Shown: in pieces, positions 1-9,436 of the stretch
How positions within the stretch are numbered: position 1 is the stretch's first letter
How the letters are laid out: each line of letters opens with the position of its first letter
NCBI RefSeq assembly: GCF_903915725.1
Contig: NZ_CAIWTY010000034.1
Coordinates: 1 to 64,000 of the forward strand
DNA from: an uncultured Rhodopila sp.
GTDB taxonomy: Bacteria > Pseudomonadota > Alphaproteobacteria > Acetobacterales > Acetobacteraceae
Direction: 5' to 3'
DNA length: 64,000 nt
Program-made: the position numbers and the translations under genes
Notes under the pieces: model-generated
What the model saw: the letters and a program-made list of their open reading frames with translations, nothing else
What the model was told of the DNA's origin: nothing
Databases searched by the model: none

Positions 1-24
1 ATAGCGGGCGCTCCGATTTTGCCC

Positions 25-81
25 GCCCGGTGTGTCGGCTCTTCGGTCGGCTCCGCCTCCCTGCGAGCCGACACACCGGGC
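25..81. repeat. 17-bp perfect inverted repeat
   Basis: Positions 25-41 and 65-81 are perfect reverse complements of each other, with a 23-nt loop. No T-tract follows, so this is not a classical intrinsic terminator. It could be a protein-binding palindrome, a folded RNA element or a remnant of a mobile element. I recognise no named family. The rest of 82-345 shows no gene I can support. Confidence 0.6.
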
Positions 82-345
82 AACCTTTGCCCCACCGATT
101 GAACCCCAACTGTCAGGTTTAGTCGAGACTTCTACAGCTGAGCCAACTCCAGGACAAGGCCCGCCCAACCGATCTCACCACGGTGCGGGGACTGCAAGCA
201 TGGCTCGACAGCCATAGCGAAACACAGTCGGTGACAGGTGCGGTTCGTTGAAACTTCCGGCCTCATCGCCGCAACCGTGCGACGGCGGATACGAAGCTCG
301 TACCGGCGTAAAGGTTAAACCCGCCGTACCTGGGGAGACGTATTT

Positions 346-645
346 GTGTCTGATGCACATGCCAAACCGCAGTCGTTCTTCGATCTCTTCATGGACGGTC
401 AGGTGACCCGCGATGAGCCGACCACTTCATCGATGCCTGGCACGACGCCGGCGAGGATGAACAACGCCCGCTGACCGAGTTCCTCGGCATGACCGAGGAA
501 GAATACTCCATCTGGAGGATGGATCGGCGCGTACTCCCCGAACTCTCCGCCGCCCGCCGCCCCATCGATCGAATCCCTCATGGCCGACCGCGCCGCGCTG
601 TTCTCCCTCGGCCACTGGCTCAAGGCCCGCGGCATCGACGCCTGA
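346..645 (+). pseudogene. Frameshifted small hypothetical gene
   Basis: A GTG at 346 sits 7-8 nt after a GGGGAG ribosome-binding site. The frame reads SDAHAKPQSFFDLFMDGQVTRDE to about 416. The protein-like reading then continues one base out of phase as [20 protein letters not shown] and [17 protein letters not shown] to about 550. It returns to the original frame as [20 protein letters not shown] and stops at 643-645. The three pieces together make a plausible acidic protein of about 100 residues. The N-terminal part resembles small hypothetical proteins seen in Acetobacteraceae, which is a memory-based impression. Two compensating shifts suggest decay, or sequencing error. Function is unknown. 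Confidence 0.5.
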
Positions 646-657
646 TACCCGAAGTCC

Positions 658-685
658 TTGCCGCCCCGTCTCGCGCCTATATAAG
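658..685 (+). promoter_or_regulatory. Possible hisS promoter
   Basis: TTGCCG at 658-663 and TATAAG at 680-685 are separated by 16 nt and resemble sigma-70 -35 and -10 elements. They lie just upstream of the hisS GTG at 713. This is a pattern match only; high-GC alphaproteobacterial promoters are often poor matches to consensus. Confidence 0.35.
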
Positions 686-712
686 ACCGGGATCAAGGAC
701 CAAGGACCACAC

Positions 713-1948
713 GTGACCGACCTCCAACCCGTACGCGGCACCCGCGACCTCATCGGAGAGGACCAGCGCCGCTTCCACCGCGTCGCCGACACCGCCCGGC
801 GCGTCGCCGCCAGCTACGGCTTCGACGAATGGCAAACCCCGATCTTCGAGGACACGCGAGTCTTCGCCCGCACCTTGGGGGAAACCTCCGACGTGGTGAT
901 GAAGGAGATGTATACCTTCCCCGATCGCGGCGGCGACTCGCTGACCCTTCGGCCGGAAGGCACCGCCGGGGTGTGCCGCGCACTGGTGACCAACGGCCTG
1001 ACCCAATCCCTGCCGCAGAAGGTTTTCTACGCCGGCCCGATGTTCCGCTACGAGCGCCCCCAGAAAGGCCGCTACCGGCAGTTTCACCAGATTGGCACCG
1101 AACTGATTGGCCCGGCCGAACCGTTGGCGGATGCGGAAGTGATCGCCTGCGGCTGGTCGATCCTGCAAGCCCTCGGCGTCGCGGGCGACACGGTGCTGGA
1201 ACTCAACACCCTCGGCGACAAGGACAGCCGCGACGCCTACCGCACCGCCCTCGTCGCCTTTTTCACCGAGCACCGCGCCGGCCTGTCCGAGGACAGCCTG
1301 AACCGGCTGGAGCGCAACCCGATGCGCATTCTCGACAGCAAAGATGACAAAGACCGCCGCATCGTCGCCAACGCGCCCACGATCCAGCCGTATCTGACTG
1401 AAGCCGCCGCCACGTTCTACGCCAAGCTGCAGGACCACCTGACCCGCTTCCGCGTGCCGTTCGTGGAAAATCCCCGCATCGTCCGCGGCCTCGACTACTA
1501 TGGCCACACCGCGTTCGAGTTCGTGACTTCGAAACTCGGCGCCCAGGGCACGGTCATGGCCGGCGGACGCTATGACGGGCTGGTGCAGGAGATGGGCGGT
1601 CCCGCCACCCCCGCCGTCGGCTGGGCCGCCGGGATCGAACGACTTGCCATGCTGATGGACGCCGCGCCCCCTGCCCCCGCGCCGGTCGCCGTGATCCCCA
1701 TCGGCGACGCCGCTGAAGCCGCCGCGATCGACATCCTGCAGGCGTTGCGCGCCGCGGGCATCCGCGCCGAGATGGCCTATCGCGGCAACCTCAAGCGCCG
1801 GATGGAGCGCGCCAACCGCACCGGCGCCCGCGCCGCGGTGATCCTCGGGGACACCGACATCGCCGCCGGGGTGGCGCAGGTGAAGGACCTGCAAACCGGC
1901 ACGCAGGAAGCGGTTGCCTTCGACCAGATACCCGCGCGGCTAAGATGA
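713..1948 (+). CDS. hisS: Histidine--tRNA ligase
   Basis: Class II aminoacyl-tRNA synthetase that charges tRNA-His in the cytoplasm. The 411-residue length is normal for bacterial HisRS. Motif 2 reads [20 protein letters not shown] around residues 110-130. The histidine-specific [13 protein letters not shown] lies near 257-269, and motif 3 with GWAAGIERL near 303-311. The C-terminal anticodon-binding domain begins near 325. The start is GTG at 713, with AAGGA a few nt upstream. The stop overlaps the prfA start by 4 nt (ATGA at 1945-1948), so the two are translationally coupled. Confidence 0.97.
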   Translation: MTDLQPVRGTRDLIGEDQRRFHRVADTARRVAASYGFDEWQTPIFEDTRVFARTLGETSDVVMKEMYTFPDRGGDSLTLRPEGTAGVCRALVTNGLTQSLPQKVFYAGPMFRYERPQKGRYRQFHQIGTELIGPAEPLADAEVIACGWSILQALGVAGDTVLELNTLGDKDSRDAYRTALVAFFTEHRAGLSEDSLNRLERNPMRILDSKDDKDRRIVANAPTIQPYLTEAAATFYAKLQDHLTRFRVPFVENPRIVRGLDYYGHTAFEFVTSKLGAQGTVMAGGRYDGLVQEMGGPATPAVGWAAGIERLAMLMDAAPPAPAPVAVIPIGDAAEAAAIDILQALRAAGIRAEMAYRGNLKRRMERANRTGARAAVILGDTDIAAGVAQVKDLQTGTQEAVAFDQIPARLR

Positions 1949-3000
1949 GTCTGGCACTCAAGCTCGACCGCATCGCCGCCCGCGCCGAGGAACTCCGGGC
2001 GCTGCTGTCGGAAGGCATAACCGGCGAGGCCTACGTCAAGGCGTCGAAGGAATTGTCCGACATCGAGCCCGTGGTCGCGCGCATCGGCGACCTGCGCTCG
2101 GCCGAACGCGCCCGGTCCGAGGCGGAGTCGCTGCTGGAAGATCCGGAGATGAAGGATCTGGCCGAGGCGGAACTGTATGAACTGAAGGAGCAGATCCCGG
2201 CGCTGGAACACGAAATCCGGCTGGCGTTGCTGCCGAAGGACGAAGCCGACGCCCGCTCCGCCATCCTGGAAATCCGCCCCGCGGCCGGCGGAGACGAGGC
2301 CGGGCTGTTCGCCGCCGAACTGTTCGGGATGTACCAGAAATATGCTGAAGCCAAAGGCTGGAAGTTCGAAATCCTGGAATACGGCGACACCGGCCTGGGC
2401 GCGATCAAGGAAGCGACGGCGGAAGTCACCGGCCGCAACGTGTTCGCCCGGCTAAAGTACGAATCCGGCGTGCACCGGGTGCAGCGCGTGCCGGCGACGG
2501 AAAGCCAGGGCCGCATCCACACCTCGACGGTAACGGTCGCGGTGCTGCCGGAGGCCGAGGAAGTGGACGTCCAGATCAACGAAGGCGACCTGCGCATCGA
2601 CATCTACCGTGCCTCGGGCGCCGGCGGCCAGCACGTCAACAAGACCGACAGCGCGGTGCGCATCACCCATCTGCCCACGGGTATCGTCGTGGCAATGCAG
2701 GAAGAGCGCAGCCAGCACAAGAATAAAGCCAAGGCGATGAAGATCCTGCGCGCGCGGATGTATGAGCAGCAACGCGCCTCCCTGCACGCCACCCGCTCGG
2801 CAGATCGCAAGTCCCAGGTCGGCACCGGGGACCGCAGCGAGAGAATCCGGACGTATAACTTCCCGCAGGGGCGGGTGTCCGACCATCGGATCAACCTGAC
2901 GCTGTACAAGATCGACCGCGTCATGCAGGGCGATCTTGACGAGTTCATCGATGCGCTGACCGCGGAAGACCAGGCGGCACGGCTGTCGGCCGAGGATTGA
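1945..3000 (+). CDS. prfA: Peptide chain release factor 1
   Basis: RF1 terminates translation at UAA and UAG. The 351-residue protein carries the RF1 tripeptide PAT (about residues 183-185, in VPATESQGR) that reads the stop codon. The universal GGQ (about 226-228, in [15 protein letters not shown]) triggers peptidyl-tRNA hydrolysis. It overlaps hisS by 4 nt. Its usual partner prmC, which methylates the GGQ glutamine, comes only after an inserted methyltransferase gene, so the common prfA-prmC coupling is broken here. Confidence 0.97.
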   Translation: MSLALKLDRIAARAEELRALLSEGITGEAYVKASKELSDIEPVVARIGDLRSAERARSEAESLLEDPEMKDLAEAELYELKEQIPALEHEIRLALLPKDEADARSAILEIRPAAGGDEAGLFAAELFGMYQKYAEAKGWKFEILEYGDTGLGAIKEATAEVTGRNVFARLKYESGVHRVQRVPATESQGRIHTSTVTVAVLPEAEEVDVQINEGDLRIDIYRASGAGGQHVNKTDSAVRITHLPTGIVVAMQEERSQHKNKAKAMKILRARMYEQQRASLHATRSADRKSQVGTGDRSERIRTYNFPQGRVSDHRINLTLYKIDRVMQGDLDEFIDALTAEDQAARLSAED

Positions 3001-3137
3001 GCGGTGGGCATGGTGCAACTGCGTTATGGCCAGTTCGATATGATCACGAATTTTTACCTAGTTGCTTGTATGGTTTCGTTGTCGAGGCTAGGCTCCAGCA
3101 GTTTGCATCGTCTGAGATCGCGCGGGGCGGTGGGCGC

Positions 3138-3818
3138 ATGAGTGTCGTGAGGACTTACCCGATGGGACAGACCGCCGTTAGATTTATGCACGGCCTCCAC
3201 CACGCCGACATTTATGCTGGTTTTGTGCCGACCTTTGCGTTGGACCTGCAGGGGTGGAACAGCCAAGATCCATCATTCGAACGCATCATCGCCGAGATCA
3301 GGCCGATCGTTGTGATTGATGTCGGTGTATGGAAGGGTGGTTCCACCATTCACCTTGCAAATTTGCTGCGCAAATACGAGATCGATGGCGTGGTATTGGC
3401 CGTCGACACCTTCCTTGGCAGTTCCGAGCATTGGCCAGGTGCCCCGTTCTCCAACCTGATTGGCCGCCGGCATGGTATTTCAATGCTTTATGAGCAGTTT
3501 CTTGCCAATGTTGTGCGAAGCGGTGCGCAGGATCTGATCGTGCCGATGCCGCAAAGTTCCGAAGGCGCAGCAGCAATTCTAGCGGCACGCGGTGTTCGGG
3601 CTGACCTGATCCACATTGATGCGGCACATGATTACGAGTCCGTGCGTCGCGATGCCCGCGATTATTGGGGGCTTCTCGCACCGGGTGGTTACCTGGTTGG
3701 AGACGACTACGTCACGGGATGGCCCGGTGTCGTCAAGGCAGCCGACGAGTTCAGTGCAGAGAAGAATACACCTCTCGTCGTCTCAGGGCCGAAGTGGATC
3801 ATGCGAAAGGATGCGTGA
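3138..3818 (+). CDS. Class I SAM-dependent methyltransferase (CmcI-like)
   Basis: The Rossmann-type motif I reads IVVIDVGVWKGGSTIH near residues 57-72. A later stretch DLIHIDAAHDYESVRRDA and LLAPGGYLVGDDY is typical of CmcI/methyltransf_24 proteins, which methylate small molecules or sugars. I take ATG 3138 (MSVVRTY) as start, after GGTGGG; the frame is open upstream to 2997, where it would overlap prfA. The gene is visibly richer in A/T, including at third positions, than hisS, prfA and prmC and splits a usually tight pair. That suggests horizontal acquisition. The substrate cannot be inferred. Confidence 0.85.
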   Translation: MSVVRTYPMGQTAVRFMHGLHHADIYAGFVPTFALDLQGWNSQDPSFERIIAEIRPIVVIDVGVWKGGSTIHLANLLRKYEIDGVVLAVDTFLGSSEHWPGAPFSNLIGRRHGISMLYEQFLANVVRSGAQDLIVPMPQSSEGAAAILAARGVRADLIHIDAAHDYESVRRDARDYWGLLAPGGYLVGDDYVTGWPGVVKAADEFSAEKNTPLVVSGPKWIMRKDA

Positions 3819-4000
3819 TTTCATTCCTTCGAACTTATCATGTCCGTGCACCAGCATCGGGTCAGGGAACTGTTGCGAGAACGCTACGGCCGCGACAGGG
3901 GCGCGACGGCCATCTGACCGATAAATTAGCGCTCGTTCTGGTAACCCGCACCACTACACGCAGCGAATAACCGCTCCGGCCACATGAACCCGACTTCCGC

Positions 4001-4843
4001 ATGACCTCTACCATCGCGACAGCCATCCAAGACGGCGACCTCCGCCTGCGCGATGTGGCCGACAACCCCCGGCTCGAAGCCCGCCTGCTGCTCGCCCACG
4101 CCCTCGGCCTCACCCGGGCCGACTTGATCCGCGATCCGCATCGGCACATCGAAACCGGCACCTTCAACGACCTTCTCAGCCGCCGCCTGCGCCGCGAACC
4201 GCTCGCCCACATCCTCGGCCGCCGGGAGTTCTGGAGCCTGGAGTTCCAGGTCTCCCCCGCTACCCTGATCCCGCGCCCCGACAGCGAAACCCTGATCGAG
4301 GCCGCCCTCGCCCGCTACGCCGGCGCTCCCCCGCCGCGGCGGATTCTGGACCTCGGCACCGGCACCGGCTGCCTGTTGCTGGCGCTGCTGCATGAATTTC
4401 CGGCCGCGTTCGGTATCGGCGCCGACATCGCGCCGGACGCCGCCCGGCTCGCGCGCCGCAACGCCGTCCAACTTGGTCTGGCAGATCGGGCGGCTTTTAT
4501 CGTGGACGATTGGACCAATGCGCTTAACGGGCGGTTCGACCTGGTGATCTCCAACCCGCCCTATATCCCGGCCGCCGACATCCCCGGCCTGATGCCGGAG
4601 GTCTCCCTGCATGAGCCGCGGCGAGCGCTCGACGGCGGATCGGATGGCTTTGATGCTTACCGTACGATTTTACGCGACCTTCCCAGCCGGCTGCTGCCGG
4701 GCGGCGCCGCGATTCTCGAACTGGGCGCCGGACAGGCGCGGGACGTGGTCGCACTCGCTCGGGAAGGCGGATTTGGCTGCTCACTTCACCTCGATCTGGC
4801 GGGGATTCAGCGGGCCATCGTCATCTCACGGACAGGTGATTGA
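4001..4843 (+). CDS. prmC: Release factor glutamine methyltransferase
   Basis: PrmC/HemK transfers a methyl group from SAM to the GGQ glutamine of RF1 and RF2. An N-terminal helical domain is followed by the SAM motif ILDLGTGTGCLLLALL near residue 114. The diagnostic NPPY sits near 184-187 (ISNPPYIPAADIPGL). The length, 280 residues, is typical. The protein is standard, but a methyltransferase gene and about 180 nt of non-coding sequence separate it from prfA, so it probably needs its own promoter. Confidence 0.95.
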   Translation: MTSTIATAIQDGDLRLRDVADNPRLEARLLLAHALGLTRADLIRDPHRHIETGTFNDLLSRRLRREPLAHILGRREFWSLEFQVSPATLIPRPDSETLIEAALARYAGAPPPRRILDLGTGTGCLLLALLHEFPAAFGIGADIAPDAARLARRNAVQLGLADRAAFIVDDWTNALNGRFDLVISNPPYIPAADIPGLMPEVSLHEPRRALDGGSDGFDAYRTILRDLPSRLLPGGAAILELGAGQARDVVALAREGGFGCSLHLDLAGIQRAIVISRTGD

Positions 4844-5069
4844 AAAAACTGTTTGGCACAGGCGGAACAGCGGTGTACGGTGTTGGCGTGGCAGGGGTGC
4901 TGCGTGACAGATGTCCCCGGTCGCGAAGGTTCGTCGGAAGTCCTTTGCGTGCCACGATCAACGCCGATGGAACGTGGCTGGCCAGGGAAGCGGACCGGGA
5001 ATGCTTTATCCGGTCTACCCGATCGCCCCACAGGTCTGCCGATATTTGGGAAAGTGCGACGGCATTAGT

Positions 5070-5576
5070 ATGAACATGAAACGCATGCGTGGCCGCAACC
5101 ATCGCCCTGGCGGCGGCGGCGGCGGTGGTGGCGGTGGATCAGGCGGTGGCGTGCGCCATCACTCGGGCGGCAACGTGCCGCTCAACCGCAACCATGTCTT
5201 CGACAGCAACGGGCCGGAAATCCGCATCCGCGGCACGGCGCAGCAGCTGTTCGAGAAATATCTGCAGCTCGGCCGCGATGCCACCAGCGGCGGCGACCGG
5301 GTTACCGCCGAGGCGTTCTTCCAGCATGCGGAACATTATTTCCGTATCCTGAACGCGATGAACCAGGCGCAGCAGCAAAACCAGCCGAACGGGCAGGCGC
5401 CGCAGCAGCAGCAAGCCAATCAGCGGCGCAACTACCAGCAGAACGAAAGTTACCAGGGCAACGACGACGGCCAGGGGCAAGGCGAGCAGAACGACGAGGA
5501 ACCCCGCGGTCCCGGCTTCGGCGACCAGCCGGACTCGCGTGACATCCCGATCGCCGCCGCCCCGCCGGAAGGCTGA
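5070..5576 (+). CDS. DUF4167 domain protein
   Basis: The start MNMKRMRGRNHRPGGGGG at 5070 fits the alphaproteobacterial DUF4167 family. A basic N-terminus and a polyglycine run are followed by the conserved core with EIRIRGTAQQLFEKY and the helical segment AEAFFQHAEHYFRILN (about residues 50-95). After that comes a Gln/Asn-rich, low-complexity acidic tail. The basic Gly/Arg start resembles nucleic-acid-binding segments, but function is unknown. The frame stays open upstream to 4911; the conserved family start argues for 5070. It follows prmC, as is common in alphaproteobacteria. Confidence 0.85.
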   Translation: MNMKRMRGRNHRPGGGGGGGGGGSGGGVRHHSGGNVPLNRNHVFDSNGPEIRIRGTAQQLFEKYLQLGRDATSGGDRVTAEAFFQHAEHYFRILNAMNQAQQQNQPNGQAPQQQQANQRRNYQQNESYQGNDDGQGQGEQNDEEPRGPGFGDQPDSRDIPIAAAPPEG

Positions 5577-5592
5577 TCAGGCGGAAAGCCGA

Positions 5593-6420
5593 TCAGAGCG
5601 CAGCCCGGAGGCTGGCCGCCTCCGGCCCGGCAATCAGGCCCAGCCGAATGAACAGGTCGATCAGCACCAGGTTCACGTTGAACTTGAAGTCGTCCGTGTC
5701 GCGCACCGCCGTGAGAACGCGAGGGATGGGCCAGAGTTCGAACGCCTCGACCTCGCCGTCCGCCGGTTGCGGGGTGAAATCCTCCGGCAGGACCAGGTCG
5801 TAGGCGTATAGCCAGTCGCGCCGTAGCCCCTCCTGCCGCTCGCTCGCGTAGCCGAACGACGCGACAGGGACGGCCTTACCGGCCAGGTCGGGCGGGATCG
5901 CGGCTTCCTCGCCGGCTTCCTTGATCAGTGTCTGTAGCGGGGTCAACCCGGCCGGAATGCCGCCGGCGACGATGTGGTCCAGCTTGCCGGGGTCCAGCAG
6001 CTTGTCCATGGCACGGCGTGCGACCCACATGTGCAGCCCGTCCGGGCGCTGCACGAGGCCATTCAGGTGCACCCCGGCGGCACGGATGCCGAAGAACGGG
6101 ATGGCGCCGCGATCAACCCGGGCCAGAGCCGGCAGTTCCGGACGGGCGCAGACGTCGAACGGCTCGCCGCGGCGGCGCAGCACCCCACGCTCCGCCAGGG
6201 CCAGAGCGATGCCGTCGAGCGCCTCCGGCTCGGTCAGCTCAACCGTATCGGCCGTCACACGCATAGCCGGGAAGCGGCTCAGCGCTTCCACCGCCGCGGG
6301 CGCGACCCAGCCGACATGAGTCGCCGCGATGCGGAACGGCAGGCGCGCTCCGGGCAGGACAGCATTGTTGCAGGCGCGCACATGGCGCTGAAATCCCGTC
6401 TCTTTCGCGTGCTGATCCAA
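5593..6420 (-). CDS. NUDIX hydrolase with DUF4743
   Basis: The 275-residue protein has an N-terminal DUF4743-like region (to about residue 115) and a NUDIX fold with the modified box GGIPAG...KEAGEEAAI at about 153-175. The GXXXXXE part of the canonical box is degenerate, as in NUDT20/24-type plant and yeast relatives. Those act on damaged thiamine diphosphate; that activity is inferred from the family. It is convergent with the DUF4167 gene and diverges from the ABC exporter with only 18 nt between starts, so the two promoters overlap each other's 5' regions. Confidence 0.85.
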   Translation of the reverse strand: MDQHAKETGFQRHVRACNNAVLPGARLPFRIAATHVGWVAPAAVEALSRFPAMRVTADTVELTEPEALDGIALALAERGVLRRRGEPFDVCARPELPALARVDRGAIPFFGIRAAGVHLNGLVQRPDGLHMWVARRAMDKLLDPGKLDHIVAGGIPAGLTPLQTLIKEAGEEAAIPPDLAGKAVPVASFGYASERQEGLRRDWLYAYDLVLPEDFTPQPADGEVEAFELWPIPRVLTAVRDTDDFKFNVNLVLIDLFIRLGLIAGPEAASLRAAL

Positions 6421-6438
6421 GCCGATCGCCTTTCCAAG

Positions 6439-8352
6439 ATGGCGTCATCATGCCACATGCGCGGGATGAGACGAAGCAGCGTTCGATCGCCACCGGCGGT
6501 TTTGCCGCCCGCCTTGCAGGTGCAGCGGTCCACCCTGCAAACGGTCACCGCCCTGCTGCCCTATCTTTGGCCGGCCAGGAACACCGGTGCCCGGATCAGG
6601 GTGGTGATCGCGCTGGCCTTCATGGTGCTGGCCAAGGTCGCCACGGTCTATGTGCCGGTCGTGTACGGCCGCATCATCGATGCGCTGACGCCGCACGGCC
6701 AGGGGCTAACATCCCACGCCGTGCCGGCGATCACGCCCTATGCCGTGCCGGTGATGCTGATCCTGGGATACGGCCTGATCCGGCTGTGCTCGGCGGCGTT
6801 CGGGGAATTGCGGGACGCGGTGTTCGCCGCCGTCTCGCAGCGCGCGGTGCGGCTGCTGGCGCTGCGCACCTTCCGCCACCTGCACGCCGTCAGCCTGCGC
6901 TTCCATCTCGACCGCCAGACCGGCGGGATGTCGCGGGTGATCGACCGCGGAGTCACCGGCATGCAGTCGGTGCTGCGCCTCGCGGTGTTCAACATCGTGC
7001 CGACGGCGCTGGAGCTGGCGATGGTCACCGCCATCATCTGGCACATGTTCGATTGGCGCTACGCCGCCATCACCTTCGTCGCCGTGGTGGTCTATATCGG
7101 CTTCACCACCGCGCTGGCGAGCCGCCGCGGCCGCTATCGCCGCACCATGAACGACACCGACAACGACGCCTCCACCAAGGCGCTGGACAGCCTGCTCAAT
7201 TACGAGACGGTGAAGTATTTCGGCAACGAGGCGCATGAGGCGCAGCGCTACGACCATGCGCTCGCCCGCTTCGAGCGCGCCTCGGTCCGCGTCCAGGTGT
7301 CGCTGAATATGCTCAACACCGGCCAGGCGCTGATTATTTCCGCGGCCTTGACGCTGATCATGCTGCTGGCCGCCTCCGGCATGGAAGATGGCTCCATGAC
7401 CGTCGGCAAGTTCGTGGTGGTGAACACGTATCTGATCCAGCTCTACCAGCCGCTGAACTTCCTTGGCATCGTCTACATGACGATCAAGCAGGGGCTGGTG
7501 GACATGGAGCAGATGTTCGCCCTGCTGCGCGTCGAGCAGGAAATCGCCGACAAGCCGGGCGCCGCCGCCCTGGCCGCGCATCTGTCCGAGGGGTCCGCCG
7601 GGGAGGTCGTCTTCGAGGACGTGCAGTTCGGCTACCAGCCCAACCGGATCATCCTGAAAGGCGTCAGTTTCAGCGTGCCGGCCGGCGGCAAGCTGGCGAT
7701 TGTCGGGCCGACGGGGGCGGGAAAATCCACCATCAGCCGGCTGCTGTTCCGCTTCTACGACGTCACCGGCGGCCGCATCCTGATCGACGGCCAGGACATC
7801 CGCGACGTCACGCAGGACAGCCTGCGCGCCGCCATCGGCGTGGTGCCGCAGGACACCGTCCTGTTCAACGACACCATCCGCTACAATATCGGCTACGGAC
7901 GGCCCGGTGCGTCCCAGCCGGAGATCGAGCAGGCCGCCCGCCAGGCGCAGGTGCATGACTTCGTGTTGAAACTGCCCGAGGGTTACGACACCATCGTCGG
8001 CGAGCGCGGCCTGAAGCTGTCGGGCGGCGAGAAGCAGCGAGTCGCCATCGCCCGGACCATCCTGAAGGATCCGCGCATCCTCATATTGGATGAGGCGACC
8101 AGCGCGCTGGACACCCGCACCGAGCAGGACATCGAGTCGGCGTTGCGCGCGGTGGCGCACCGGCGCACCACGCTGGTCATCGCCCACCGCCTGTCCACGG
8201 TGGTGGATGCCGACGAGATCATCGTGCTGCAGGACGGCCGCATCGCCGAGCGTGGCAGCCATGCGGCGCTATTGGCCAATGGCGGCCTGTATGCCCGGAT
8301 GTGGACCCTGCAAGCGGCCGAACAGACCCTCGAACCCCTGTCCGTGACATAA
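6439..8352 (+). CDS. Atm1-type ABC exporter (fused TMD-NBD)
   Basis: Half-transporter with an N-terminal six-helix membrane domain and a C-terminal ATPase, about 637 residues from ATG 6439. Walker A GPTGAGKSTISRLL lies near residue 422, the signature LSGGEKQRVAIART near 527 and Walker B ILILDEATSALD near 546. The membrane part (LNYETVKYFGNEAHEAQRYD, YMTIKQGLVDMEQMF) is characteristic of Atm1/HMT1 proteins, which export glutathione-linked or sulfur compounds and heavy-metal conjugates. ATGs at 6457 and 6466 are alternative starts. The long open frame upstream to 5974 is the shadow of the NUDIX gene. Confidence 0.92.
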   Translation: MASSCHMRGMRRSSVRSPPAVLPPALQVQRSTLQTVTALLPYLWPARNTGARIRVVIALAFMVLAKVATVYVPVVYGRIIDALTPHGQGLTSHAVPAITPYAVPVMLILGYGLIRLCSAAFGELRDAVFAAVSQRAVRLLALRTFRHLHAVSLRFHLDRQTGGMSRVIDRGVTGMQSVLRLAVFNIVPTALELAMVTAIIWHMFDWRYAAITFVAVVVYIGFTTALASRRGRYRRTMNDTDNDASTKALDSLLNYETVKYFGNEAHEAQRYDHALARFERASVRVQVSLNMLNTGQALIISAALTLIMLLAASGMEDGSMTVGKFVVVNTYLIQLYQPLNFLGIVYMTIKQGLVDMEQMFALLRVEQEIADKPGAAALAAHLSEGSAGEVVFEDVQFGYQPNRIILKGVSFSVPAGGKLAIVGPTGAGKSTISRLLFRFYDVTGGRILIDGQDIRDVTQDSLRAAIGVVPQDTVLFNDTIRYNIGYGRPGASQPEIEQAARQAQVHDFVLKLPEGYDTIVGERGLKLSGGEKQRVAIARTILKDPRILILDEATSALDTRTEQDIESALRAVAHRRTTLVIAHRLSTVVDADEIIVLQDGRIAERGSHAALLANGGLYARMWTLQAAEQTLEPLSVT

Positions 8353-8364
8353 GGAATCGCCACC

Positions 8365-8592
8365 ATGCCCGACGACCCCAACGTGCCGCCCGCCGATTTG
8401 AGCCATGCCGGAGCGGTCGTCGACAAGGCGATCGAATACATGACCAGCCAGAACATCAACTCGGTGGCGATCGCCTCGGCGCTGCTGGCCGGTTCGATGG
8501 CCCTGTTGGCCCGGTCGGTATCGGACGATGCGGTCATCGGCATCCTGAACAACGCCATCGCCAGCGTCCGGTCGGGGGAGTTGCGGAGTTAG
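8365..8592 (+). CDS. Small hypothetical protein
   Basis: A 75-residue frame starts 12 nt after the exporter stop and is probably co-transcribed with it. It reads MPDDPNVPPADLSHAGAVVD at the start and contains an alanine-rich segment (SVAIASALLAGSMALLARSV) that could be one short membrane helix. Codon use matches neighbours. I recognise no family, and a link to the exporter is only positional. Confidence 0.6.
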   Translation: MPDDPNVPPADLSHAGAVVDKAIEYMTSQNINSVAIASALLAGSMALLARSVSDDAVIGILNNAIASVRSGELRS

Positions 8593-8693
8593 GATGACGA
8601 CCCGGAGGCAATTGTTCGCCTGTGATCCTTGACGCGCCCCGCTTAGGTCGCCATAACCCGCCGCTTGCAATCAGTTTCTGAGGATCAAGTGCG

Positions 8694-8999
8694 ATGTCGC
8701 GTCGCTGTGAAATCACGGGCAAGGGCGTTCTCAGTGGCAACAACGTCAGCCACGCCAACAACAAGACCCGTCGCCGGTTCCTGCCCAACCTTCAGGTGAC
8801 GTCGCTGCTGTCCGACATCCTCGGTCACGAGGTACGCATGCGCCTGTCCACGCGCGGCATTCGCACGGTGGAGCATAACGGCGGCATCGATGCCTTTCTG
8901 CTGGGCACGCCGAACACCAGGCTGACCGAGGAAGGGCGCGAGCTGAAGCGCCGGATCGAGCGTGCACGGATCAAGCGCGCGAGCGCCGCGGCGGCCTGA
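8694..8999 (+). CDS. rpmB: 50S ribosomal protein L28
   Basis: The sequence opens with [20 protein letters not shown] and [13 protein letters not shown], the hallmark of bacterial L28, and at 101 residues has the alphaproteobacterial length. The tail is basic and alanine-rich ([15 protein letters not shown]). It stands alone, with its own 5' region of about 100 nt after the small hypothetical gene. Regulation is not evident. Confidence 0.97.
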   Translation: MSRRCEITGKGVLSGNNVSHANNKTRRRFLPNLQVTSLLSDILGHEVRMRLSTRGIRTVEHNGGIDAFLLGTPNTRLTEEGRELKRRIERARIKRASAAAA

Positions 9000-9008
9000 T
9001 CGGGGTGT

Positions 9009-9061
9009 CGGCGCGCCGGTTCCGGGCGAAGCTCCGCCGCGCGCCGGCCAATCAGCCTTTT
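9009..9061 (+). terminator. Possible rpmB terminator
   Basis: CGGCGCGC at 9009-9016 pairs with GCGCGCCG at 9039-9046, and a short TTTT run follows near 9058. The loop is long and the U-tract short, so this is a weak candidate for termination after rpmB. The remaining stretch to 9436 holds no gene I can support, apart from a sigma-54-like site listed separately. Confidence 0.3.
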
Positions 9062-9254
9062 GCCGTCCGGCCGGTGCCGGCCACGCCGATCGATGCACGC
9101 CGGTCTGCCCTGCCGGGAAGGATGCTTTCCCGGGGGATTGGGTTATGTGAGACTCCTCGCCCGGACGTGATTTCGGTGCATGAGTCTCAACCATGGGTTG
9201 ATAAACTTGCGTCAATGCCAGTTATTTGGATCAGTCTCCGAGGCTGACAAATTT

Positions 9255-9270
9255 TTGGCACGATTCTCGC
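9255..9270 (+). promoter_or_regulatory. Sigma-54-like -24/-12 site
   Basis: TTGGCACG at 9255-9262, four bases, then TCGC at 9267-9270. This matches the sigma-54 consensus TTGGCACG-N4-TTGC with one mismatch, and the GG and GC doublets have correct 12-nt spacing. It lies about 170 nt upstream of the small gene at 9437 on the same strand. No activator site was identified. Confidence 0.35.
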
Positions 9271-9436
9271 GAATTCTGTCGATTCGCTCTGCATTTTCGA
9301 CTTCACAATAATCCTGCTGGCGTGCGAGGTGCTCGAAACACCTAGTTCCCATGTAGGGTTTGGCGTCCCCTCGCTATGACGTGATTCCGTTTAATGCCGA
9401 ATCGTCCCTATTGTGTATCCAGAATAGGAGACTGCT

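Noticed and set aside
677-1894. 405-codon open frame antisense to hisS
   Set aside because: Mirror of a highly conserved synthetase gene in GC-rich DNA; low-complexity His/Gly/Ala composition with no domain.
3840-3917. 25-codon frame MSVHQHRVRELLRERYGRDR after the methyltransferase
   Set aside because: Too short, no ribosome site and no recognisable family; possibly a remnant but not supportable.
5100-5150. Polyglycine-coding run as an independent repeat element
   Set aside because: It is the normal low-complexity linker of DUF4167 proteins.
9005-9247. 80-codon frame after rpmB
   Set aside because: Arg/Pro-rich reading with no ribosome site; overlaps the terminator-like stem.
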